DNA of 64,000 bases from an uncultured Lachnospiraceae bacterium (GCA_910579505.1 CAJTTZ010000015.1:1-64000); one strand, 5' to 3'; shown: positions 1-8,106, counted from the stretch's first letter. Notes: a model not told the origin generated them from the sequence alone. Program-made: numbers and translations.

Positions 1-1
1 C

Positions 2-676
2 GCAGAAGGCGCGCTGAACGAAGTGCACGACATGCTCCAGAGAATGAACGAGCTGGCAGTTAAGGGCGAGAACGGCACACAGACCAGCACGGACCGCGCT
101 TATATCGCGATGGAAGTTAACCAGCTGGTGAGTGAGATCGACCGTGTAAAGAACACCACAACCTTCAATGAGATGAGCTTGCTGGATGGGACATTCGCGG
201 ATATAGGTCTGCAGGTAGGTGCAGAGGCAGGTCAGCACATCAACATCACCATCAAGGATATGAGTGTTGACGGGCTTAACCAGCAGATTCAGGACAGATT
301 TGGCGGTACTACTCACGAAGATGTTATCGCGACATTCTATCAGAATTTTAAGCCGCAGGAAGATGACGGTTTAAAGGATAATATTCCGGAGCAGTCAGAT
401 TATGCTGATTTGAACAAATTCGTCAAGGATGCAATCAAGGCAGTATCCGCGCAGCGTTCCGACCTCGGTGCAGTACAGAACAGACTTGAGCACACGATCA
501 GCAACCTGGATAACATCGCAGAGAACACCCAGAGTGCAGAGGCAGCGATCCGTGATACTGATATCGCTACAGAGATGGTTAAGTACTCGAACAACAACAT
601 CCTGCAGCAGGCGGGCACATCCATGCTGTCCCAGGCAAACCAGGGCAATCAGCTTGCACTGTCCTTACTCGGCTAA
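2..676 (+). CDS. fliC: Flagellin, 3' part (5' end outside window)
   Basis: Filament subunit exported by the flagellar type III system. The reading frame is open from base 2 with no start in view, so the gene begins upstream. The visible part starts inside the conserved N-terminal D1 region (NELAVKGENGTQTSTDR, then a stretch ending FNEMSLLDG) and ends with the canonical D1/D0 C-terminus (SAEAAIRDTDIATEMV, then a run to LALSLLG). The variable middle is very short, about 80 residues, so this is a compact flagellin without a large surface domain. No flagellar neighbours are visible. An intrinsic terminator follows at 729. Confidence 0.95.
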   Translation, partial: AEGALNEVHDMLQRMNELAVKGENGTQTSTDRAYIAMEVNQLVSEIDRVKNTTTFNEMSLLDGTFADIGLQVGAEAGQHINITIKDMSVDGLNQQIQDRFGGTTHEDVIATFYQNFKPQEDDGLKDNIPEQSDYADLNKFVKDAIKAVSAQRSDLGAVQNRLEHTISNLDNIAENTQSAEAAIRDTDIATEMVKYSNNNILQQAGTSMLSQANQGNQLALSLLG

Positions 677-728
677 TACAGTCGGATGTAAGAGCATTTG
701 CATTATATGTAATGTTGTGTTGGAAACG

Positions 729-757
729 GCCGCATCCGAGAGGGTGCGGCTGTTTCT
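729..757 (+). terminator. Intrinsic terminator after flagellin
   Basis: A 9-bp stem (GCCGCATCC / GGGTGCGGC with one G-T pair) closes a GAGA tetraloop and is followed by TGTTTCTTT. It lies 52 bases after the flagellin stop. Confidence 0.85.
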
Positions 758-790
758 TTGGCAGTTCTGATTTAAAAACGGTATTTTTCT

Positions 791-1798
791 TTATTCTATT
801 GTTTTCTGAAAATGCTGATAATCTTTACTGGAGTTCCAGTTGCCGCCCCAGGTAAAGCCGTGCTCGGTAAAGAGTCGGTAACACAGATCATTTTCGTCGA
901 TCTTGTAGGCGAAGCTCTGGCTGCGGTCGGCATAGACTTCGCTGCCGGGCGGGGAGATATAGTCACTGCCGTCGTCGTTTCTGTGAAAGACCACATAGGG
1001 GTTGTAGTAAGGATTGATGTCGATGGCGAGCCCGTAAGCATGCTTGGACAGACTGGTGGTGCCGTCAACCACCCTGTAGTTAAAACAGGAAGTATTATTT
1101 TCAGCCATAGATGCCGTATCGTCACCGTTATATTCGTCAATCAGGCGCACGCTCTCGATTCGGTAATCGTTCCGATACAGTTCATGGAATATTTCGACCA
1201 TATCCTGTGCGATGGCTTTGTTGCAGATCAGCTCGCCGGACTGTTCCTGTCCGTCGAAGTCAATATACTTAAGCCCTACATAATTTAAATCCTCATAGGG
1301 AACGGTACAGCCGCTTTCAGGGTAGGAAATACCTGTAATTCTTGTTTTCATTGAATCGGTCAGGGGTTCATAGTAGAAACCTTCTTTGTATGTGATGCGA
1401 TCCGGGTGATGCTCCATCGTGTCGGACTCCTCTGGGATACTTTCTTTTATGTCAGCATATGCGTCATCCCTGTCCGATGTGACGGGGGTGTCGGATTCTG
1501 CAGCGTCAGTTTGGCCTGTAGGTGACGCCGGCGTCATTTCTGGCAGTGCAGAATCTTCCGGCCCGGTTGAATCCTTTTGGGGCAATCTGCTCTCCTCGTC
1601 GGAGGAGCTGCCGGTAATCTGTATGTCTTCGACAGCGCCTGGTGTGCCGTAGGCAAGCTCAGGATTGTTTCTTGCATACTCCAGAAGGGTTTCATCTCCT
1701 GTCAGATAGTTTGCAAGGAACGCGCATATGCAGATGAAGGTCAGCAGGAACAAAACAGGTTTTGCAGCCTGCCGTAATAAAGTTTTTAAATCAGACAT
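791..1798 (-). CDS. Membrane-anchored M15-family peptidase (D,D-carboxypeptidase-like)
   Basis: Predicted zinc peptidase acting on peptidoglycan stem peptides outside the membrane. Residues 14-32 form one membrane segment. Residues about 55-130 are a Ser/Thr/Asp/Glu/Pro-rich linker. The C-terminal domain carries the M15 zinc motifs: H253 and D260 in SKHAYGLAIDINP, and the late WGG...DYQHF motif with H329. This spacing fits the VanY / M15C-like group (pfam M15_4). The start is preceded by GGAGG. It is convergent with flagellin and appears monocistronic. Exact bond specificity (D-Ala-D-Ala versus L-Ala-D-Glu) cannot be read from sequence. Confidence 0.88.
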   Translation of the reverse strand: MSDLKTLLRQAAKPVLFLLTFICICAFLANYLTGDETLLEYARNNPELAYGTPGAVEDIQITGSSSDEESRLPQKDSTGPEDSALPEMTPASPTGQTDAAESDTPVTSDRDDAYADIKESIPEESDTMEHHPDRITYKEGFYYEPLTDSMKTRITGISYPESGCTVPYEDLNYVGLKYIDFDGQEQSGELICNKAIAQDMVEIFHELYRNDYRIESVRLIDEYNGDDTASMAENNTSCFNYRVVDGTTSLSKHAYGLAIDINPYYNPYVVFHRNDDGSDYISPPGSEVYADRSQSFAYKIDENDLCYRLFTEHGFTWGGNWNSSKDYQHFQKTIE

Positions 1799-2022
1799 GT
1801 TTATTTCTTTCCTCCGTTATCGGCAGCGCCAATTCACCTGTCTTAGTATCCTCTGTCTGCGCACTGCCCATTGTTATCCCGGATATTATATCACATTTTT
1901 ATAGAACAGGGGAGGGAAGGAACGCCCGCACTTGCATTTTCTCCGGCAATCCAGTAAAATAGGCGGTGGTGAAACGCCGTACCCGGGCATGGGACGGTAT
2001 GGAAGCAGACAAAGGAAGTGCT

Positions 2023-2874
2023 ATGGGAATCATAAAGACAGATAAGCTGACATTTGAATATATACGCAGGGACGAAGAGGGCAATGTGGAAGGCATCACC
2101 CGCGCCGTGGATGAGGTGGATCTGGATATCAGGCAGGGAGATTTTATTGCGATTTTGGGGCATAACGGTTCTGGAAAGTCTACGCTGGCCAAGCACATCA
2201 ATGCGATTCTTTATCCGACGGAAGGCACAGTCTGGGTGGATGGCATGGACACACAGGATGAAAACCATCTATGGGATATCCGTCAGGAGGCGGGTATGGT
2301 CTTCCAGAATCCCGACAACCAGATCATTGGCCAGGTGGTGGAGGAAGATGTGGGGTTTGGCCCGGAGAATATGGGCGTGCCTACGGAGGAAATCTGGGAG
2401 CGCGTGGAGGAGAGTCTGAAGGCAGTTGGCATGTATGAGTACCGCAAGCATTCGCCGAACAAGCTTTCCGGCGGACAAAAGCAGAGGGTATCCATTGCAG
2501 GGGTGATTGCCATGCATCCGAAGTGTATTATTTTGGACGAGCCTACGGCGATGCTTGATCCGAACGGGCGCAAAGAGGTAATACGGGCGGTGCGTGCCCT
2601 AAACGATGTGGAAGGGATTACGGTCGTACTGATTACCCATTATATGGAAGAGATTATTCATGCGGATATGGTTTTTGTCATGGATCAGGGGCATGTCGCC
2701 ATGGAGGGGACGCCAAGGGAGATTTTTTCCAGAGTGGAGGAATTAAAGGATCTGCGGCTGGATGTACCGCAGGTGACGCTTCTTTCGCATGAACTGAGAC
2801 AGAAGGGCGTGAATCTGCCGGAAGGGATTTTGACCATAGAGGAATTTACGGAGGAGCTGCAGTCATGTCTCTGA
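2023..2874 (+). CDS. ecfA1: ECF transporter ATPase EcfA1
   Basis: One of two ATPases of the energy-coupling-factor module that powers vitamin and metal S components. It shows Walker A GHNGSGKST, ABC signature LSGGQKQR and Walker B CIILDEPTAMLDPNGR, then the C-terminal extension typical of EcfA. I chose the ATG at 2023 (MGIIKTDKLTFEY) because AAAGGAAG lies 6-8 bases upstream; the earlier in-frame ATG at 1966 lacks a ribosome site. 283 aa is usual for the family. It overlaps ecfA2 by 10 bases, so translation is coupled. The thiamine S component at 61212 is a likely client. Confidence 0.95.
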   Translation: MGIIKTDKLTFEYIRRDEEGNVEGITRAVDEVDLDIRQGDFIAILGHNGSGKSTLAKHINAILYPTEGTVWVDGMDTQDENHLWDIRQEAGMVFQNPDNQIIGQVVEEDVGFGPENMGVPTEEIWERVEESLKAVGMYEYRKHSPNKLSGGQKQRVSIAGVIAMHPKCIILDEPTAMLDPNGRKEVIRAVRALNDVEGITVVLITHYMEEIIHADMVFVMDQGHVAMEGTPREIFSRVEELKDLRLDVPQVTLLSHELRQKGVNLPEGILTIEEFTEELQSCL

Positions 2875-3713
2875 TTTTGGATCATGTCAATTATATATAC
2901 GGGGAAGATACGGCGCTTGCGGTGCACGCTTTAAAGGATATCAATCTTGTGATTCCCGACGGGCAGTTTATCGGGTTGATCGGACATACCGGTTCCGGCA
3001 AGTCTACGCTCGTGCAGCATTTAAACGGGCTGATCCGACCGACAAGCGGGGCGATTTATTATAACGGCGAGGATATTCACGACAAAGATTATGATAAGAA
3101 AAAGCTGCGGAGCAAAGTCGGGCTTGTATTTCAGTATCCCGAGCACCAGCTTTTTGAGATCGATGTGTTTAAGGATGTGTGTTTCGGACCGAAGAATCTG
3201 GGGCTTTCCCAGAAGGAAACGGAGCTGCGCGCCTATGCGGCATTGAAGCAGGTGGGGCTTGCGGATGAATATTTTTATCAGTCGCCGTTTGACCTTTCCG
3301 GCGGGCAGAAACGACGGGTGGCAATCGCGGGCGTACTTGCCATGAAGCCCGATATACTCATTCTGGACGAGCCTACGGCGGGGCTTGACCCGAAAGGCAG
3401 GGATGAGATACTTGACCAGATTGCGAAGCTGAAAGAGGAGACGGGAATTACCGTGATGCTCGTTTCCCACAGCATGGAGGACGTGGCGAAGTATGTGGAG
3501 CGGATTATCGTCATGAATCGGGGAAGTGTCCTTTTCGACGACACGCCGCGGGAGGTTTTCCGGCATTATAAGGAGTTGGAGGAGGTAGGGCTGGCGGCGC
3601 CCCAGGTGACATACATTATGCAGGCTTTGGCAAAAAAGGGCATGAAGGTAGACACCTCCGTCACGACGATTAAGGAAGCAAAGCAGGAGATTTTGAGGGC
3701 GCTGGCTCACTGA
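2865..3713 (+). CDS. ecfA2: ECF transporter ATPase EcfA2
   Basis: Second ATPase of the ECF module, pairing with EcfA1 as a heterodimer. Walker A is GHTGSGKST, the signature LSGGQKRR and Walker B ILILDEPTAGLDPKGR. 282 aa. The ATG lies inside the end of ecfA1. The gene order A1-A2-T is the standard shared (group II) module, and no S component is encoded next to it. That fits a module serving several separate S components. Confidence 0.95.
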   Translation: MSLILDHVNYIYGEDTALAVHALKDINLVIPDGQFIGLIGHTGSGKSTLVQHLNGLIRPTSGAIYYNGEDIHDKDYDKKKLRSKVGLVFQYPEHQLFEIDVFKDVCFGPKNLGLSQKETELRAYAALKQVGLADEYFYQSPFDLSGGQKRRVAIAGVLAMKPDILILDEPTAGLDPKGRDEILDQIAKLKEETGITVMLVSHSMEDVAKYVERIIVMNRGSVLFDDTPREVFRHYKELEEVGLAAPQVTYIMQALAKKGMKVDTSVTTIKEAKQEILRALAH

Positions 3714-3795
3714 GAAAGCGTGGAAAGCGGCATCCCCGGTACGGATTTGCGAGTGGAAGAGCCGGCTGTTACGGATGCTTCGGAATGGAGAAATA

Positions 3796-4596
3796 ATGAT
3801 TCGAGATATTACATTGGGCCAGTATTATCAGGCGGATTCCGTCATCCATAAACTGGACCCGCGGGTAAAACTGGTGGCTACAATAGGTTTTATCATTTCC
3901 CTGTTTGTGGTGGACAGCTGGGTTGGCTACGTGGTGGCCGCCCTTTTTCTGGCATGTATGATAAAACTGTCTAAGGTTCCTTTCGGGTACATGGTGAAAG
4001 GAATGAAGGCGATTGTCTTTATATTGATAATTACGGTTGTGTTTAACCTGTTTCTGACACCCGGGGAACCGCTTGTCACATTCTGGAAACTGACGATTAC
4101 AAAGGAAGGGCTGCGGATCGCGGTAATGATGGCGGTGCGGCTGTCCTTTCTTATCGTGGGATCTTCCCTGATGACGCTGACAACCACGCCGAACAGTCTG
4201 ACGGACGGCATGGAAAAGCTGATGGGACCCTTGAAATACGTAAAAGTGCCGGTGCATGAGGTGTCGATGATGATGTCCATTGCCCTGCGGTTTATCCCGA
4301 TTCTTTTGGAGGAGACGGATAAGATTATGAAGGCGCAGATAGCCAGGGGCGCGGATTTTGAGAGCGGGAATCTGATTAAGAAGGCGAAGGCCATGGTGCC
4401 GCTTCTGGTGCCGCTGTTTATTTCGGCCTTCCGCCGTGCCAATGATCTGGCGATGGCGATGGAGGCAAGGTGTTACCGCGGCGGTGAACACAGGACGAAG
4501 ATGAAACCTCTGCGCTACCGGGCTGCAGACAGGACGGCATACTGTGTGCTGCTGCTGTATTTTGCGGGATGTGTGGCGATTCGGATATGGCTGTAA
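3796..4596 (+). CDS. ecfT: ECF transporter transmembrane protein EcfT
   Basis: Membrane scaffold that couples the two ATPases to S components. 266 aa with several hydrophobic segments in the N-terminal half, then the cytosolic coupling helices with the two family signatures: ARG in QIARGADF and the second in MEARCYRGG. The start at 3796 (MIRDITLGQYY) has ATGGAG upstream; an ATG at 3775 has no ribosome site. It is 82 bases downstream of ecfA2 in the same operon, and truA follows. Confidence 0.94.
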   Translation: MIRDITLGQYYQADSVIHKLDPRVKLVATIGFIISLFVVDSWVGYVVAALFLACMIKLSKVPFGYMVKGMKAIVFILIITVVFNLFLTPGEPLVTFWKLTITKEGLRIAVMMAVRLSFLIVGSSLMTLTTTPNSLTDGMEKLMGPLKYVKVPVHEVSMMMSIALRFIPILLEETDKIMKAQIARGADFESGNLIKKAKAMVPLLVPLFISAFRRANDLAMAMEARCYRGGEHRTKMKPLRYRAADRTAYCVLLLYFAGCVAIRIWL

Positions 4597-4678
4597 AGCA
4601 TTTGCTGACGTTTTGGTATGCCTGAGATGGCATATGCCATGAGGAGAAGTAGAAATTCGTGGAAGGCGTGAGAAGAGA

Positions 4679-5488
4679 ATGAGACGAGTTATGTTAACCG
4701 TTGCATATGACGGGACAGCCTACTGTGGATGGCAGTTACAACCGGGCAAAGAGACAATAGAGAGCGTCTTAAACAGATGCCTTTTCGAACTTACAGGCGA
4801 GATGATAGAGGTGATCGGCGCAAGCCGCACGGATTCTGGCGTACATGCGCTTGGCAATATCGCGGTGTTTGACACGGAGAGTTCCATTCCGGCGGAGAAG
4901 TTTTCCTATGCGCTGAACCGAAGACTGCCGGAGGATATTAAGGTCCGCGCGTCAAAGGAGGTGGCGGCGGATTTTCATCCCAGACATTGCGAGAGCATAA
5001 AAACATATGAGTATCGGATCTGTAACGCGGAGTTTCCCATTCCGACGAAGCGGCTATATACACATTTTACATATATGCCGCTGGACGTTAGCCTGATGAG
5101 CCGGGCGGCGGCATATCTGGTGGGGGAACATGATTTCAGGAGTTTTTGCAGTGTGGACACCCAGGCGCAGACCACGGTGCGGCGGATTGACAATGTGGAT
5201 GTGTGGGAGGAAGGCGCTGACAGCATAAAGACTGCGGTGGCGGAAGAAACTGTGTATACAGCCGGGGGGAAAACGCTGCGGACGGGTAGGGAGATCGTCA
5301 TCCGTGTGGCGGGCAGAGGCTTTCTGTATAATATGGTAAGAATTATTGCAGGAACGTTGATGGAGGTTGGAAGGGGCAGGATACCTCCGGATGGTGTGAA
5401 GGATATTCTGGCTTCCTGTGACAGACAGAAAGCGGGACCTACGGCTCCGGCATGCGGCCTGACCCTTGTGGGGTATGAATTTTTATAG
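4679..5488 (+). CDS. truA: tRNA pseudouridine(38-40) synthase TruA
   Basis: Converts uridines 38-40 in the tRNA anticodon arm to pseudouridine. Catalytic aspartate D52 lies in GASRTDSGVHALGN. The N-terminal TVAYDGTAYCGWQ and the C-terminal GFLYNMVRIIAGTL block are both family hallmarks. 269 aa is slightly long because of an insert at about residues 175-200 (VDVWEEGADSIKT region). GGAAGG lies 12 bases upstream of the ATG. Placement after ecfA1A2T and before rplM-rpsI is the common Firmicutes order. Confidence 0.95.
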   Translation: MRRVMLTVAYDGTAYCGWQLQPGKETIESVLNRCLFELTGEMIEVIGASRTDSGVHALGNIAVFDTESSIPAEKFSYALNRRLPEDIKVRASKEVAADFHPRHCESIKTYEYRICNAEFPIPTKRLYTHFTYMPLDVSLMSRAAAYLVGEHDFRSFCSVDTQAQTTVRRIDNVDVWEEGADSIKTAVAEETVYTAGGKTLRTGREIVIRVAGRGFLYNMVRIIAGTLMEVGRGRIPPDGVKDILASCDRQKAGPTAPACGLTLVGYEFL

Positions 5489-5575
5489 CCAAAGGCGCGA
5501 TCTTGCAAATGGCGCGGGATGAACAGGCAGGCGCAGGAAAACAGGAACAAAACAGGAAAAATCGGGAAAAACCAG

Positions 5576-5604
5576 TTGACACGCGCGGAACCGTATAATA
5601 TAAT
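5576..5604 (+). promoter_or_regulatory. Sigma-A promoter of rplM-rpsI
   Basis: TTGACA (5576-5581), 17-bp spacer, TATAAT (5599-5604): a perfect consensus promoter. It places the start of transcription about 155 bases before rplM, leaving a long leader. Confidence 0.88.
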
Positions 5605-5611
5605 ATCTAAC

Positions 5612-5752
5612 TGTGACGAATTGTTTATAAATGTCTGACCAAAGCCCCGGTGAGACATTTTGTATGCGCACTACAAACTGCCGTGGAGGGATACCAAGTG
5701 TGGCCGGACATCTGCATGAGGGTCTTTGGAAACGGTACAGACAGTTACTATG
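5612..5752 (+). promoter_or_regulatory. Long 5' leader of rplM, candidate L13 autoregulatory leader
   Basis: About 140 bases of untranslated leader lie between the promoter and the GGAGG of rplM. Ribosomal protein leaders upstream of rplM are known in Firmicutes (L13 leader class). I see short possible pairings but did not derive a convincing consensus match, so the regulatory role is inference from leader length and position. Confidence 0.35.
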
Positions 5753-5764
5753 GAGGTAATATTC

Positions 5765-6193
5765 ATGAAAACTTTTATGGCGAGTCCGGCTACGATCGAG
5801 AGAAAATGGTACGTAGTTGATGCGACAGATATGACACTGGGACGCCTGGCATCCGAGATTGCCAAGGTACTGAGAGGTAAAAACAAACCGATTTTTACAC
5901 CCCACATTGACACAGGCGATTATGTGATCGTTGTGAATGCGGAAAAGGTGAAGGTAACAGGAAAGAAACTGGATCAGAAGATTTACTACCACCATTCCGA
6001 TTACGTGGGCGGCATGAAGGAAACCACCCTGAAAGAGATGTTACAGAAGCACCCTGAGAGAGTTGTGGAACATGCGGTTAAGGGTATGCTTCCCAAGGGA
6101 CCGCTTGGAAGAGAGATGTACAAGAAACTTTTTGTATATGTCGGGCCCGAGCACAAGCATGCGGCACAGAAACCTGAGGCATTAACATTTTAA
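5765..6193 (+). CDS. rplM: 50S ribosomal protein L13
   Basis: Early-assembling large-subunit protein, 142 aa. Recognised by WYVVDATDMTLGRLASEIA, the HIDTGDYVIVVNAEKV block and the closing HAAQKPEALTF. The start MKTFMASP is set by GGAGG 8 bases upstream; the ATG at 5726 would add an unsupported N-terminus. Followed 17 bases later by rpsI in the conserved L13-S9 operon. Confidence 0.97.
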   Translation: MKTFMASPATIERKWYVVDATDMTLGRLASEIAKVLRGKNKPIFTPHIDTGDYVIVVNAEKVKVTGKKLDQKIYYHHSDYVGGMKETTLKEMLQKHPERVVEHAVKGMLPKGPLGREMYKKLFVYVGPEHKHAAQKPEALTF

Positions 6194-6210
6194 GAAAGGG
6201 ATAAAGAATC

Positions 6211-6615
6211 ATGGCTAAAGCAGATAAATCAGCAAAATATTACGGAACCGGTAGAAGAAAGAAATCTATCGCCAGAGTATATTTAGTGCCCGGTAAGGGT
6301 GAGATCACGATCAACAAGAGAAACATCGACGATTATTTTGGGCTTGAGACCTTGAAGGTTATCGTTCGCCAGCCTCTGACAGCAACCGATACGGTAGATA
6401 AGTTCGATGCGAATATTACGGTAAAGGGCGGCGGCTACACAGGACAGGCAGGCGCAGTGAGACACGGTATTGCAAGGGCGCTGCTTCAGGCAGACCCCGA
6501 TTACAGGCCTACCTTAAAGAAGGCAGGTTACCTGACCAGAGATCCTCGTATGAAGGAGAGAAAGAAATACGGTCTCAAAGCAGCGAGAAGAGCGCCGCAG
6601 TTCTCCAAGAGATAA
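6211..6615 (+). CDS. rpsI: 30S ribosomal protein S9
   Basis: Small-subunit protein whose C-terminal tail reaches the P-site tRNA. 134 aa, with YGTGRRKKSIARV at the N-terminus, GGGYTGQAGAVRHGIARAL in the middle and the basic tail ending APQFSKR. AAGAAAGGGAT precedes the ATG. It is the last gene of the rplM operon, with a strong terminator 25 bases after the stop. Confidence 0.97.
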   Translation: MAKADKSAKYYGTGRRKKSIARVYLVPGKGEITINKRNIDDYFGLETLKVIVRQPLTATDTVDKFDANITVKGGGYTGQAGAVRHGIARALLQADPDYRPTLKKAGYLTRDPRMKERKKYGLKAARRAPQFSKR

Positions 6616-6640
6616 TTACAGCACAATTAATGAGATTAGT

Positions 6641-6679
6641 AAAACCCTTGAAAATCCAGTGTTTTCAAGGGTTTTCTTT
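6641..6679 (+). terminator. Terminator of rplM-rpsI
   Basis: A 14-bp perfect stem (AAAACCCTTGAAAA / TTTTCAAGGGTTTT) with a 7-base loop runs into TTTCTTT. The A/T-rich flanks make it usable in both directions. Confidence 0.9.
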
Positions 6680-6927
6680 GCGCCTGTGTTTTCTGAAATT
6701 GTGGCTAAAAGTGTGGGATTTTGAAGCGTAGCAGATACATAGCACACAAATGAGGGCATAAAAATCTTGTGTCTTGCCACTGAAAAGATTAGTTAAAGGA
6801 AGGGAGGTGCGATGCGATGAAAGAGCAAAGATGTTAAGACAGTTATAAAACTGCGGATCAAAGAAGACCGTTACACAAAGTAGAAGGGTAGCTATATCTT
6901 AAAGAAAGCAATGGGACATTAGCTGAG

Positions 6928-7137
6928 ATGAGGGGATATAACCTTGAAGGTTATATTTATGGACATTTAAAAAGAAATATATTCAAGCCAGTAGAGTCAA
7001 GGGATAATAGGTCATTGCTTGTTACTTTATTGATGGATTGCGATAACGAAAATTTACTTGAATTTGTCTTGGGAGTATGCTATATTATAGAAAAGGGGAA
7101 GCCAGAGAAGCGGCTACCCCTCACAATAGCAAACTAA
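6928..7137 (+). CDS. Unassigned 69-aa ORF, possibly a gene fragment
   Basis: Not recognised. The frame is open for 12 codons upstream of this ATG without another start, which suggests a truncated gene rather than an intact one. The product is mixed hydrophilic with a short hydrophobic patch (ENLLEFVLGVCYII). No clear ribosome site is present. A strong terminator follows at 7155. Its setting between a broken recombinase and direct repeats points to cargo or debris of a mobile element. Confidence 0.35.
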   Translation: MRGYNLEGYIYGHLKRNIFKPVESRDNRSLLVTLLMDCDNENLLEFVLGVCYIIEKGKPEKRLPLTIAN

Positions 7138-7154
7138 AACATTTTACAATGTTC

Positions 7155-7195
7155 AGCCGTCAGCTACTGGGAATAGTTGGCGGCTACTTTCTTTT
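7155..7195 (+). terminator. Strong terminator, plus strand, abutting the toxin 3' end
   Basis: A 12-bp stem (AGCCGTCAGCTA / TAGTTGGCGGCT, two G-T pairs) with a 7-base loop is followed by ACTTTCTTTTGT. The stem overlaps the stop codon of the minus-strand toxin ORF. A plus-strand transcript therefore ends exactly at the toxin tail, an arrangement seen for convergent antisense antitoxins. Confidence 0.8.
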
Positions 7196-7276
7196 GTCCT
7201 TAAAAATCTGATAAAGCAGACTGATAAGGGCAACAATGAACGTACAGAATAAAAAGAAATCCTGATATGTAATCAT
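7184..7276 (-). CDS. Probable type I toxin, holin-like membrane peptide (30 aa)
   Basis: A 30-residue peptide (MITYQDFFLFCTFIVALISL, then YQIFKDKRK). It has a short polar start, one membrane helix and a basic tail. The shape and the M-x-TY start match the putative holin-like toxin family of Firmicutes type I systems; such peptides insert in the membrane. A strong GGAGGG lies 7 bases before the ATG and a good promoter lies at 7374-7402. The leader can fold over the ribosome site (see 7284-7321). Family assignment rests on pattern memory, not a search. Confidence 0.6.
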   Translation of the reverse strand: MITYQDFFLFCTFIVALISLLYQIFKDKRK

Positions 7277-7283
7277 TGTATCG

Positions 7284-7321
7284 CCCTCCTTTCTTTCGTC
7301 TGGAGGGCTTTCATACCCTCC
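7284..7321 (-). promoter_or_regulatory. Switchable ribosome-site hairpin in toxin leader
   Basis: On the minus strand the leader reads GGAGGG (7316-7321), CCCTCC (7302-7307), then the ribosome site GGAGGG (7284-7289). The single CCCTCC can pair with either copy, so the ribosome site can be hidden or free. Such competing pairings control translation in several type I toxin mRNAs. The pairing is seen; the function is inferred. Confidence 0.55.
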
Positions 7322-7373
7322 GAATGAAAAAGAGGGGTTGCCGCCTTTGGTTCTCTGGTTTCCCGTGTCACAA

Positions 7374-7402
7374 AGTATATCACATATCCGTTTATTTATC
7401 AA
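7374..7402 (-). promoter_or_regulatory. Promoter of the holin-like toxin
   Basis: On the minus strand TTGATA (7402-7397), 17-bp spacer, TATACT (7379-7374). Transcription would begin near 7367, giving a leader of about 90 bases before the toxin start. Confidence 0.7.
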
Positions 7403-7505
7403 TTACATTATAATAATTAGTATCAAAAGTTATTGGCAACAACAATAATAAAAGTATTAAAACAGACGAACAATAGAAGTGATACTGAAAGAGACGGTGT
7501 TGCTT

Positions 7506-7913
7506 ATGTGTATATATGGATATTGCAGGATAAGTACAAAACGGCAGAGTATTGACAGGCAGATCAGAAATATTAAAGGTAGTTATGATAAGGCTGTGAT
7601 AATACAGGAAGTATATACAGGAACAAAGCAGGACAGGCCGGAATGGAATAAGCTGTATAAGAAAGCCAAAGCAGGAGATACCATTATTTTTGATAGTGTA
7701 TCGTGAATGAGCAGGAACGCAGACGAAGGCTTTTGTCTGTATGAAGAATTATATAATAAGGGCATAGAAATAGTGAGATTGAACGGTAAGCAGATCGGGC
7801 AGAACTACGGACAGGGTATGAAAAGCATAAAAGACAGGTGGAAATTATGCTTGAGCAGAGAAAAAGAAAGTGTCTGTAAGTGTTCAAAAATAGATAAAAA
7901 TGTTTTTTCGTAA
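7506..7913 (+). pseudogene. Serine site-specific recombinase, disrupted
   Basis: The N-terminal catalytic domain is clear: IYGYCRISTKRQSIDRQ with the family's Arg and Ser, TGTKQDRPEW, and DTIIFDSVS. An in-frame TGA (7704-7706) stands where relatives have Arg in SVSRMSRNADEG; one C-to-T change of CGA explains it. Reading continues in frame as MSRNADEGFCLYEELYNKGI, then jumps to RLNGKQIGQ. That motif normally lies some 80 residues further on, so an internal in-frame deletion is likely. The tail after it is not family-like. Dead enzyme, last trace of a mobile element. Confidence 0.75.
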
Positions 7914-7992
7914 CATGTTTGTAGCACACAAATATCTTGTAAATCCTTATTTTATGCGGTTTGCAGTTTTTAGCGAAGTGAAGAGATTTTTA

Positions 7993-8020
7993 TTGATTTT
8001 TTTTCATTCCGTGTTATAAT
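7993..8020 (+). promoter_or_regulatory. Promoter of the tRNA pair
   Basis: TTGATT (7993-7998), 16-bp spacer, TATAAT (8015-8020). Transcription would start only a few bases before the tRNA-Ala 5' end. Confidence 0.7.
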
Positions 8021-8029
8021 TTTGGTTAT

Positions 8030-8102
8030 GGGGATATAGCTCAGTTGGGAGAGCGATACGTTCGCAACGTATAGGTCAGGGGTTCGAGTCCCCCTATCTC
8101 CA
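8030..8102 (+). tRNA. tRNA-Ala (anticodon CGC)
   Basis: A complete 73-base cloverleaf: acceptor GGGGATA/TATCTCC with the G3-T70 wobble pair that marks alanine tRNA, D-arm GCTC/GAGC, anticodon stem ATACG/CGTAT with loop TTCGCAA, and T-arm GGGGTTCGAGTCCCC. The anticodon CGC reads only GCG. CCA is not encoded. Confidence 0.95.
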
Positions 8103-8106
8103 CTTT

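Larger units (their letters stand above)
6740..7933. mobile_element. Remnant of a small mobile element between 12-bp direct repeats
   Basis: The 12-mer TAGCACACAAAT occurs at 6740-6751 and again, same orientation, at 7922-7933. Between them the DNA is more AT-rich than its neighbours and contains a broken serine recombinase, a probable type I toxin and an unassigned ORF. It lies directly upstream of a tRNA pair, a common integration neighbourhood. The repeat could be a target-site or attachment-site duplication; a 12-base match alone is modest evidence. The stretch 6752-6927 shows no convincing gene, only out-of-frame coding-like fragments. Confidence 0.45.
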
